From positions 1 to 17,931 of the forward strand of contig CAIJEA010000141.1 in the NCBI GenBank assembly GCA_903819605.1: a stretch of 17,931 nt of DNA. The letters are read 5' to 3'. Of this stretch, positions 7,216-13,680 are shown piece after piece; within the stretch, counting starts at the first letter, position 1, and each line of letters opens with the position of its first letter. The DNA comes from an uncultured cyanobacterium (lineage in GTDB: Bacteria > Cyanobacteriota > Cyanobacteriia > Pseudanabaenales > Pseudanabaenaceae). Both the position numbers and the translations under genes were made by a program. The notes under the pieces were generated by a model that saw nothing but the letters and a program-made list of their open reading frames with translations, had not been told where the DNA came from and searched no databases.

Positions 7216-7252
7216 AACGATTAAGTCTTCATTCCATGGAGACTTAATCGTT
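7216..7252 (-). terminator. Hairpin overlapping the Nudix gene stop
   Basis: A 13-bp stem (7216-7228 with 7240-7252) has an 11-base loop and overlaps the Nudix stop codon at 7251-7253. On the minus strand it is followed by TTCGTTTCT. It would end the Nudix transcript before the tRNA promoter. Confidence 0.7.
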
Positions 7253-7679
7253 ATGGACGAGGACGAATTCCATAGGTGCGATAGCGCCAGTAATCTTGCA
7301 AAATTTGAGCATGATCGAAACATAGCTGGCTGGGCATTTCCCAAGCCTCAAAAATACCGACCGACTTGGCATCATCATCAGCTTTAGGTTCACCCACCGC
7401 TTCTGCGATATACACAGCACTAATTGTATGCAGACGAGCATCACGACTTGGATCGGAGTATATTCCTAACAAATCGATTAATTGCACTTTTAAACCAGTT
7501 TCTTCTTCCGCCTCACGTCTCGCCGCATCTTCCAATCGTTCGCCATAATCCACAAAGCCACCGACGATCGCCCAACCATGAGGAGGATTTAGCCGCTCAA
7601 TTAAGACAATTGGTTGATGTGGGCGATCGCCCATGGCAATAATAATATCAACCGTAGGAACAGGATTTCGGTAAGTCAC
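7251..7679 (-). CDS. Nudix hydrolase
   Basis: This 142-residue protein contains a complete Nudix box, G-x5-E-x7-R-E-x2-E-E-x-G-L: Gly41, Glu47, Arg55, Glu56, Glu59, Glu60, Gly62, Leu63. The Glu residues bind the divalent metal that cleaves a nucleoside diphosphate linked to another group. NPPHGWAIVGGFVDYGE before the box and LIDLLGIYSDPSRDAR after it resemble ADP-ribose-type members, but the substrate is not certain. The start is a GTG at 7679, directly after an in-frame TAA. It keeps the first beta strand (PTVDIIIAM), which the internal ATG at 7634 would remove. The gene is divergent from the response regulator; the 126 bases between them hold no clear promoter pair. Confidence 0.88.
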   Translation of the reverse strand: MTYRNPVPTVDIIIAMGDRPHQPIVLIERLNPPHGWAIVGGFVDYGERLEDAARREAEEETGLKVQLIDLLGIYSDPSRDARLHTISAVYIAEAVGEPKADDDAKSVGIFEAWEMPSQLCFDHAQILQDYWRYRTYGIRPRP

Positions 7680-7805
7680 TTAATTTTAAATATTAGAATA
7701 TTGAAATAATTGTTGTTATTGATTGTTTTAATGTGATCGCAGCACAAATCACCGCATTCTAGAGGGTAATTACAGCTACAAAATACAGATTGGTACTAAG
7801 TTATC

Positions 7806-8648
7806 ATGCAGACTCATAATCCGAGAGCTATAGGCATTACTCGGCAGGAGAGTATTTCTTTGATCCCGATCAGCATAGAAATTGTAGAAGGTAATCCGAA
7901 TCTTGCCTCTCTCTTGGGTTGGCATTTGCAGCAGATAGGCTATTCGGTTTTTCAGGCAGTTAGTTGTCAGCAAGCTAAGCTGGTATTTCAGAAACAGCAG
8001 CCCAGCTTAGTGATATTAAGTACCGATCTGCCTGATGGGGACGGCGTAGAGCTATGTCGCTGGTTACACAAACAAAGAAGCTCTTTGATATTTGTGATCT
8101 CATCACGCACTGGCGAATCTGACATCGTAGAAGGGTTAAAGGCAGGGGCAGATGATTATTTGACAAAGCCCTTTGGTATGCAGGAATTTTTGGCAAGGGT
8201 CGAAGCGCTAACTCGCAGATTACGTACATCTGCACCACCTGCTTGTTTAGACTATGGCGTACTCAAGATCGATCTAGTACAGAGACAAGTAAGGCTGAAG
8301 GGAAATGCGATCGATTTAACTCCACAGGAGTTTAGTTTGTTATATGTCCTCGCGCAGTCTGAAGGTTTGGCTTTGAGCCGTGCGGAACTATTGCAACGAG
8401 CTTGGCCAGATGAGATAAATAATCCGCGTACTGTTGATACCCATGTTTTGTCGTTACGAAAAAAACTAGAGGTCGATCCTCAGCAGCCAAATTTAATTCA
8501 AACTGTGCGGAATATCGGCTATAGGTTTAATCCAGAGGCTTTATTGCGATCGCCTTTACGCCCAAATCCTCAGAGTTCACAGAATTTGACCAGCGATCGC
8601 CCACCGCAGTTCACTGCTCCACCTAGTCGCTCTTTTGCCAAGTATTAA
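7806..8648 (+). CDS. OmpR/PhoB-type response regulator lacking the phospho-acceptor Asp
   Basis: The 280-residue protein has a receiver domain (about 20-138), a winged-helix DNA-binding domain (about 149-242) and a Pro/Ser-rich tail (243-280). The winged helix is typical of the family: LTPQEFSLLYVLAQ, SRAELLQRAW, TVDTHVLSLRKKL, IQTVRNIGYRF. In the receiver the conserved Ser99 and Lys121 (LTKPF) are kept, but the phospho-acceptor position is Ser72 (ILSTDLPDGDG) instead of Asp. One residue of the N-terminal acidic pair is replaced (Glu28-Gly29). It is therefore an atypical receiver, probably not controlled by ordinary phosphorylation. Start choice: ATG at 7806, or TTG at 7860 with AGGAG nine bases upstream, which would remove an unusual 18-residue N-terminus. 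No histidine kinase is adjacent. Target genes are unknown. Confidence 0.85.
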   Translation: MQTHNPRAIGITRQESISLIPISIEIVEGNPNLASLLGWHLQQIGYSVFQAVSCQQAKLVFQKQQPSLVILSTDLPDGDGVELCRWLHKQRSSLIFVISSRTGESDIVEGLKAGADDYLTKPFGMQEFLARVEALTRRLRTSAPPACLDYGVLKIDLVQRQVRLKGNAIDLTPQEFSLLYVLAQSEGLALSRAELLQRAWPDEINNPRTVDTHVLSLRKKLEVDPQQPNLIQTVRNIGYRFNPEALLRSPLRPNPQSSQNLTSDRPPQFTAPPSRSFAKY

Positions 8649-8667
8649 AAAATTTTTATATACGATC

Positions 8668-8722
8668 AAAGCCGTAAAGAGAGATTGTGGTGCTAAGCAC
8701 CACAATCTCTCTTTACGGCTTT
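8668..8722 (+). terminator. 26-bp hairpin terminator after the response regulator
   Basis: Arms 8668-8693 and 8697-8722 pair perfectly over 26 bp around a TAA loop and are followed by TTT. It ends the regulator transcript upstream of the ATP synthase promoter. Confidence 0.88.
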
Positions 8723-8786
8723 TTGATAAACCAGCGATCTTTCGATGCCCATTAAATGATATTTTGAGACACAGCTAGCTTTATAT

Positions 8787-8816
8787 GTGACAGCAAAAAA
8801 GTTAAACTTTTATAGT
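8787..8816 (+). promoter_or_regulatory. Candidate promoter of atpD-atpC
   Basis: GTGACA (8787-8792) and TATAGT (8811-8816) are separated by 18 bases, each matching the consensus at five of six positions. The start site would leave a leader of about 75 bases with TGCACATT twice (near 8836 and 8851). GGAG at 8884-8887 lies 12 bases before the atpD ATG, a somewhat long spacing. Confidence 0.5.
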
Positions 8817-8898
8817 TTGGCATATTGCATTTTTTTGCACATTATTTCATTGCACATTTTTTAGATTTTGAGTTAAGAGGCTGGAGTAAACAGCAAGC

Positions 8899-10332
8899 AT
8901 GGTAACAACCGCAGAGAAAGTATCAGTCGGGCGCATCACCAAGATCATCGGTCCTGTGGTCGATGCTGAATTCCCCAGTGGCAAAGTCCCCGAAATTTAT
9001 AACGCCGTTGTCGTAACTGGCCGCAACTCCGCAGGACAAGACATTAATGTCACCTGTGAAGTACAACAACTATTAGGTGATAACCAAGTTCGCGCTGTAG
9101 CGATGAGTACCACTGACGGCATCGTTAGAGGTATGGATGTCACCGATACTGGCGCACCGATTAGTGTTCCTGTTGGACCTAACACTCTTGGTCGTATCTT
9201 CAATGTATTAGGCGAGCCTATTGATGAATTAGGACCTGTTACATCTGACGAAAAATTCCCAATTCACCGTCCATCCCCTGCATTCACAAGCTTAGAAACC
9301 AAACCAACCACCTTTGAAACAGGCATTAAGGTAATTGACCTTCTTGCTCCTTATCGTCGTGGTGGTAAAATTGGACTATTCGGTGGTGCTGGTGTTGGTA
9401 AAACCGTATTAATTCAAGAATTAATTAACAACATCGCCAAAAAGCACTCTGGTGTGTCAGTGTTTGGTGGTGTAGGCGAACGTACCCGCGAAGGTAACGA
9501 TCTTTACAACGAAATGAAAGAATCGGGTGTACTTCAGTACCTCGCTCTCGTTTACGGTCAGATGAATGAGCCACCAGGAGCACGTATGCGTGTTGGCTTA
9601 ACTGCTTTGACCATGGCTGAATACTTCCGTGATGTGTCCAAGCAAGACGTATTGTTGTTCATCGACAATATTTTCCGCTTTACTCAAGCTGGTTCTGAAG
9701 TATCCGCACTACTTGGTCGGATGCCATCTGCTGTAGGTTATCAACCAACTCTTGCGACAGACATGGGAGCTTTGCAAGAGCGGATTACCTCAACTACCGA
9801 AGGTTCAATTACCTCTGTTCAAGCGGTGTATGTACCTGCCGATGACTTGACTGACCCAGCTCCCGCAACCACCTTTGCTCACCTTGATGCAACCACTGTG
9901 TTGTCTCGTGGTTTGGCTTCTAAGGGGATTTATCCTGCGGTTGACCCACTTGATTCTTCTTCGACCATGTTGCAACCAGGTGTGGTCAGCGATGAACACT
10001 ACCGCGTAGCTCGTGGCGTACAAGCAATTCTTCAGCGTTACAAAGAACTTCAAGATATCATCGCCATCTTGGGTCTAGATGAACTTTCTGAAGATGACAA
10101 ATTGGCTGTAGCCCGTGCTCGTAAGATTGAGCGCTTCTTGTCTCAGCCCTTCTTTGTTGCGGAAGTATTTACTGGTTCTCCTGGTAAGTATGTCACCCTC
10201 GAAGAAAGCATCAGTGGTTTCGATCGCATCCTGAAGGGTGAACTTGACGACCTACCTGAACAAGCTTTCTACCTCGTTGGCAACATCGAAGAAGCGATCT
10301 CTAAGGCTGAAAAACTTAAGGCTGGTAACTAA
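8899..10332 (+). CDS. atpD: F-type ATP synthase subunit beta
   Basis: Beta is the catalytic subunit of the F1 head of the thylakoid ATP synthase. The protein is 477 residues, normal for the family (called atpB in many cyanobacterial papers). The Walker A loop GGAGVGKT is at 162-169 with Lys168 and Thr169. The catalytic Glu194 lies in GGVGERTREGNDLY, and Walker B LLFIDNIFRF carries Asp256. The N-terminal strand domain VGRITKIIGPVVDAEF and the conserved region around ALLGRMPSAVGYQPTL are present. The gene is followed after 5 bases by atpC; a beta-epsilon pair apart from the other atp genes is the usual cyanobacterial and plastid arrangement. The gene contains no HIP1 octamer, unlike most of its neighbours. 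Confidence 0.98.
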   Translation: MVTTAEKVSVGRITKIIGPVVDAEFPSGKVPEIYNAVVVTGRNSAGQDINVTCEVQQLLGDNQVRAVAMSTTDGIVRGMDVTDTGAPISVPVGPNTLGRIFNVLGEPIDELGPVTSDEKFPIHRPSPAFTSLETKPTTFETGIKVIDLLAPYRRGGKIGLFGGAGVGKTVLIQELINNIAKKHSGVSVFGGVGERTREGNDLYNEMKESGVLQYLALVYGQMNEPPGARMRVGLTALTMAEYFRDVSKQDVLLFIDNIFRFTQAGSEVSALLGRMPSAVGYQPTLATDMGALQERITSTTEGSITSVQAVYVPADDLTDPAPATTFAHLDATTVLSRGLASKGIYPAVDPLDSSSTMLQPGVVSDEHYRVARGVQAILQRYKELQDIIAILGLDELSEDDKLAVARARKIERFLSQPFFVAEVFTGSPGKYVTLEESISGFDRILKGELDDLPEQAFYLVGNIEEAISKAEKLKAGN

Positions 10333-10337
10333 ATATC

Positions 10338-10742
10338 ATGACCCTAACTGTAAAAGTAATTTCCCCAGATCAAACGATTCTGGATACTGAAGCAGAGGAA
10401 GTGATTTTGCCTAGTTCGACAGGGCAACTTGGAATTTTGTCCAATCACGCTCCTCTAATTTCGGCACTGGAAACTGGCGTATTACGTTTTCGTAAAGACA
10501 AAGCTTGGGTAGCAGTCGCTTTAACAGGTGGGTTTGCCGAAGTGGAAGAAAACGAAGTAACCGTTTTAGTACGTAGTGGCGAGTTAGGCAGCAGTATCAA
10601 TCCTGAAGATGCACGTAAACAACTTGAAGAAGCTGAGCAAGCTTTGGCTGTTATTAAGGCTGAAGATAAGCAAGGTAAAATTCAAGCTGAACAAAAAGTG
10701 CAGACTGCTCGCGCTAGAGTTCAAGCAACTACAGCTATCTAG
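10338..10742 (+). CDS. atpC: F-type ATP synthase subunit epsilon
   Basis: Epsilon belongs to the central rotor stalk of F1. It couples rotation to catalysis and inhibits ATP hydrolysis (called atpE in many cyanobacterial papers). The 134-residue protein has the N-terminal beta-sandwich, with TLTVKVISPDQTI and LPSSTGQLGILSNHAPLI (through about residue 85). A C-terminal pair of helices rich in Glu, Lys and Ala follows (about 92-130). It starts 5 bases after atpD and is surely cotranscribed. The stop codon lies inside the left arm of a 24-bp inverted repeat. Confidence 0.96.
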   Translation: MTLTVKVISPDQTILDTEAEEVILPSSTGQLGILSNHAPLISALETGVLRFRKDKAWVAVALTGGFAEVEENEVTVLVRSGELGSSINPEDARKQLEEAEQALAVIKAEDKQGKIQAEQKVQTARARVQATTAI

Positions 10743-10784
10743 AAATAAGAGCTTTACTAGGTAAAGCTCTTATTCTTAGATAGC
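10734..10784 (+). terminator. Hairpin containing the atpC stop codon
   Basis: Arms 10734-10757 and 10761-10784 match over 24 bp except for a two-base AG/GA swap. The inner 14 bp (10744-10757 with 10761-10774) are perfect, with a TAG loop. The outer arm includes the last codons and the TAG stop of atpC. It is probably the first terminator of the atpD-atpC transcript. Confidence 0.75.
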
Positions 10785-10801
10785 AATGCAAAGAATCCCA
10801 A

Positions 10802-10836
10802 GGATAGGTAGCGGTGCTTCGCACTGCTACCTATCT
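10802..10836 (+). terminator. Second hairpin after atpC (TTC loop)
   Basis: A 15-bp stem (10803-10817 with 10821-10835) closes on a TTC loop in a GTGCTTCGCAC tip. It has one G-T pair that is a wobble in plus-strand RNA, and a further G-T pair (10802 with 10836) at its base. It is followed by TAAAA, so it lacks a T-run on this strand. Confidence 0.7.
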
Positions 10837-10881
10837 AAAAAAAAGTAGTGGCAATTCATGAATTGCCACTACTTTTTTTTA
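10836..10881 (+). repeat. Perfect 46-bp palindrome, paralogue of the one at 3169-3216
   Basis: Arms 10836-10858 and 10859-10881 are fully complementary without spacer. They carry eight A on the left, eight T on the right, and the core CAATTCATGAATTG. Over 21 bp per arm it matches the palindrome at 3169-3216, with two differences that are mirrored in both arms. It sits between the convergent atpC and sigma factor genes and could terminate both. Confidence 0.9.
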
Positions 10882-10899
10882 TTTTTAGAAATGTAAGCT

Positions 10900-12105
10900 T
10901 TATTCAATTGGTGTAGCCAAAATCTTTTTCAGGGCAATTAATCCTTTTTTGAGTTGTCGTGAAACTGTAACTGCACTAATACCAAGAGTCTCAGCGACTT
11001 CTCGATGGGTAAATTCTTTTAAAAACACAAATTCTACAACTTCACGGGTTCGATCTTCTAATAAATCGAGTGCTTGTTGCAGACGAATATTATCCTCTTG
11101 GGCGAGCTGAAAACTTTGATATTTATGATCGGTTACCAGATCGCCAATAGATGTTGAGCTATCCTCACTCTGATCGATGGGCGTATCGAGACTGATCGGC
11201 GATCGGTTTTGGCAGGCAAGTTTAATGTCATACCATTCATTAACAGTAATCCCTAGCTCCTCAGCTATTTCTTGACTTGAAGGTTCCCGCCCTGTTTCAG
11301 TTCGTTTATTGCGGATAATTTTGCATCCTTGATTATAGGTTGTCAGCCATGCACGGGGCATTCTCACTGTCGGGCTTTTATCGCGCAGATAATGCTGGAT
11401 CTCGCCTTTGATGTAGGGCACAGCAAAAGAACTAAAAGCATTTCCTTTGCTGACATCAAAACGTTCGATCGCATTGATCAATCCGATGGAGCCAACCTGC
11501 ATCAGGTCTTCAAAACTTTCTTGGCATTGATTTGTCCAGTGATATGCTTCACGGCGGACTAAGCCGATATTAAGGTTTACAAGTTGATTGCGAAGCTTAA
11601 TCGTTGGAGCCGTTCGATATGCTTGTAAAATTTCGAGAGTTTCTTGCTTACGTGTAGCAATAGTTGTAGTGTCAGATTCTTCCTCTTCTAGGGGTTGGTT
11701 ACGATTATCAAGATGTTGTCTTTGCAAAAAACTTTCCAGATGTTGTTGGATCGTCAATTGGGCAAATCCTGAAAAGTTTGGTTCTTTGTCAGGATTGAAT
11801 TGTATTAAGGCTTTCTTTAAAGCTTGCTTACCGATTTCGAGTAATTCTCGATCGCTGGTTCGGCGTTCCCCTGCTCTACGATTAGTCGTTCGCCGTTCAG
11901 ACCGTTCTGGACGCTCACTGGTTCGGCGATCGCCAATTTTTGTTTGATTAATTAAGGAAATTGGCAAAGTAGAGATCGTTTCGCGAATTAACCCCATATA
12001 AATTTCGACAATCTGCTCCTGTAAGTTTTCAGATGGCGAAACTCGGTACGCTCTTACAAGAGTCAGTATATTTTCATTAGTTAAATTATTTGAATCTAAT
12101 GGCAT
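10900..12105 (-). CDS. Group 3 (SigF/SigB-like) RNA polymerase sigma factor with an extra N-terminal region
   Basis: Start chosen at 12105 (401 residues): GAGGA lies ten bases upstream, and MPLDSNNLTNEN reads as a natural N-terminus. An upstream ATG at 12174 would add 23 residues. Region 2 lies at about 156-240, with FEDLMQVGSIGLINAIERFD and FSSFAVPYIKGEIQHYLRDK. Region 3 is at about 245-305 and region 4 at 338-394, with helix-turn-helix FTHREVAETLGISAVTVSRQLKKG. The last blocks match the SigB/SigF/SigG type that serves stress, motility or development. Such proteins are normally about 250-260 residues. Here residues 13-128 resemble a second, decayed region 2, interrupted at 58-86 by an Arg-rich insert repeating ERRT-like units. 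No anti-sigma gene is adjacent. moeA lies upstream on the same strand, 263 bases away. Confidence 0.85.
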   Translation of the reverse strand: MPLDSNNLTNENILTLVRAYRVSPSENLQEQIVEIYMGLIRETISTLPISLINQTKIGDRRTSERPERSERRTTNRRAGERRTSDRELLEIGKQALKKALIQFNPDKEPNFSGFAQLTIQQHLESFLQRQHLDNRNQPLEEEESDTTTIATRKQETLEILQAYRTAPTIKLRNQLVNLNIGLVRREAYHWTNQCQESFEDLMQVGSIGLINAIERFDVSKGNAFSSFAVPYIKGEIQHYLRDKSPTVRMPRAWLTTYNQGCKIIRNKRTETGREPSSQEIAEELGITVNEWYDIKLACQNRSPISLDTPIDQSEDSSTSIGDLVTDHKYQSFQLAQEDNIRLQQALDLLEDRTREVVEFVFLKEFTHREVAETLGISAVTVSRQLKKGLIALKKILATPIE

Positions 12106-12217
12106 ATGGCAAACATCCTCAATGATGCAAGCAGCTAAAAGATGTGCCAAACTCATAAAATGAGAACTTTGCATACATGTGCTTGATACCGATATTTGTC
12201 AATTGCACATAGATTTT

Positions 12218-12247
12218 TGGAAATAGGAGTCTCTTAGCCTATTTCTA
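12218..12247 (-). other. Small inverted repeat between moeA and the sigma factor gene
   Basis: GAAATAGG (12220-12227) faces CCTATTTC (12238-12245), extended by two weaker pairs, with a 10-base loop. No T-run follows on the minus strand, so it may be a weak moeA terminator or part of the sigma factor leader. Nothing else stands out in 12106-12368. Confidence 0.3.
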
Positions 12248-12368
12248 TCGCAGCCTTAATTAGTTTAATGTAAGAATACGAAACATTACTCATAACTTTA
12301 AAATTGTATAAATCTTGAGATTAATACGACAGGGTTTTAAATACAGTAGAAAGTATTCGCCCTAAACC

Positions 12369-13622
12369 CTAGATAAGCATTACGATCGCTTCATCTCCTG
12401 ATGACACATAGGTTTGATTTACGCGCATTACTGCTATTGCATTTGTGCCAATCGCTCCAATCAAATTGCCTGAGCTATAGTTTTTTACAGGTTGAAAAAC
12501 TGGATTCCCTTTTTGATACGCTAAATTTCCCCATAAATAAGTTTCCCGCCTACCTTGTGAATGCAAATCTTCCGAAGTAATTGCTTTGATAAATTGAGGA
12601 TACCAATAAGTTTCATGTATTCCATTCATCTTCGCGATCGCGCCCCGAATAAATCGCCAAAAGCTCATCATTGCAGAAACAGGGTTTCCAGGAACTCCGA
12701 AATAAAGAATCTTAGCCTCACTTCTATTCACATTAAGGGAATGTGTGAGGGAAGCTACGGTCAAAGGTTTTCCTGGTTTGATGGCAACCGATCTTACATG
12801 AATATTCGCACCAATTTTTTCCAGCAATTCATCGACATAATCATAATCACCGACGGAAACGCCACCCGTTGAAATGACAATATCAGCCTTAGCGATCGCA
12901 CTTCGTATCACAGATTCTAATTGAGCTTTGTCATCGCGGACTGTCCCAAATGGAATAGCGATCGCACCTGCTTGAGTAACGAGTGTCGATAGTGCATAGA
13001 GATTGGAATCAATAATTTGCCCTAATTGCAGTGGTTGAGAATTCTCAAGACTGACTAATTCATTGCCTGTGGAAATAATTGCGATTTTTACCTGACGGTA
13101 AACTTTCACATATTGGCATCTTGCAGAAGCTAAAGCACCTATTTCCGTGGCCCCCAATTTTTTACCGATAGCGACAAGGATTGTCCCTGACTTGATAAAT
13201 TCACCTTTACGACGCACATACTCACCTTGGGTAGGTTTTACCTTAAAGTGCAAAAAAGCACCAACTCGCTCGGTATCTTCCTGCATAATTACCGTGTCTG
13301 CTCCGACTGGCAACATTCCCCCTGTAAAGATACGCATACATTCTCCTTGGGCTAGCGTTTGGAGTTGATTGGCTCCTGCGGGAATCTCACCAGAGGCGAT
13401 CGCTAGTTTTAAGTCTTGGAGGTTTTCTAAATCGGCGTAACGTAAAGCATAACCATCCATTGAGGAGTTATCCCAATGGGGGAAATCCAATTCGCTTTTG
13501 ATATCTTCTGCTAAGATGCGGTTGCTAGCCTGCGAGAGTGGCAAAATTTCACTATCGATATCAGGATCGAATGGTTTTACTAAATCTAAAATTATTTTTT
13601 CAGTCTCAGCGACAGATAGCAT
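12369..13622 (-). CDS. moeA: Molybdopterin molybdenumtransferase (MoeA)
   Basis: MoeA inserts molybdate into adenylated molybdopterin in the last common step of molybdenum cofactor synthesis, which cyanobacteria need mainly for nitrate reductase. The 417-residue protein has the family blocks in order: DNSSMDGYALRYADL (51-65), ASGEIPAGA, MRIFTGGMLPVGADTVIMQE, IISTGNEL, the MoCF/MogA-like STGGVSVGDYDYV, then VAIKPGKPL and YFGVPGNPVSAMMSFWRF. The C-terminal beta domain is complete. Length is normal. The start at 13622 is divergent from trmD, with only 58 bases between them. No other cofactor gene (moaA-E, mogA, moeB) is visible nearby. Confidence 0.94.
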   Translation of the reverse strand: MLSVAETEKIILDLVKPFDPDIDSEILPLSQASNRILAEDIKSELDFPHWDNSSMDGYALRYADLENLQDLKLAIASGEIPAGANQLQTLAQGECMRIFTGGMLPVGADTVIMQEDTERVGAFLHFKVKPTQGEYVRRKGEFIKSGTILVAIGKKLGATEIGALASARCQYVKVYRQVKIAIISTGNELVSLENSQPLQLGQIIDSNLYALSTLVTQAGAIAIPFGTVRDDKAQLESVIRSAIAKADIVISTGGVSVGDYDYVDELLEKIGANIHVRSVAIKPGKPLTVASLTHSLNVNRSEAKILYFGVPGNPVSAMMSFWRFIRGAIAKMNGIHETYWYPQFIKAITSEDLHSQGRRETYLWGNLAYQKGNPVFQPVKNYSSGNLIGAIGTNAIAVMRVNQTYVSSGDEAIVMLI

Positions 13623-13635
13623 AGCTACATTAAAG

Positions 13636-13666
13636 GTAGAGGGCAGAGCTTAGGGCTGCCCTCTAC
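13636..13666 (+). other. Inverted repeat in the moeA-trmD divergent promoter region
   Basis: An 11-bp stem GTAGAGGGCAG/CTGCCCTCTAC (13636-13646 with 13656-13666) has a 9-base loop. It occupies half of the 58 bases between the two divergent starts, so it would be in the leader or promoter of one or both genes. It could be an operator or an RNA hairpin. Confidence 0.55.
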
Positions 13667-13680
13667 TATAGAATTTATTT

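Noticed and set aside
11588..11947. A 119-codon plus-strand open frame rich in Arg and Ser
   Set aside because: Its repeats are the reverse complement of the Arg-rich insert in the sigma factor gene; there is no ribosome binding site and no family resemblance.
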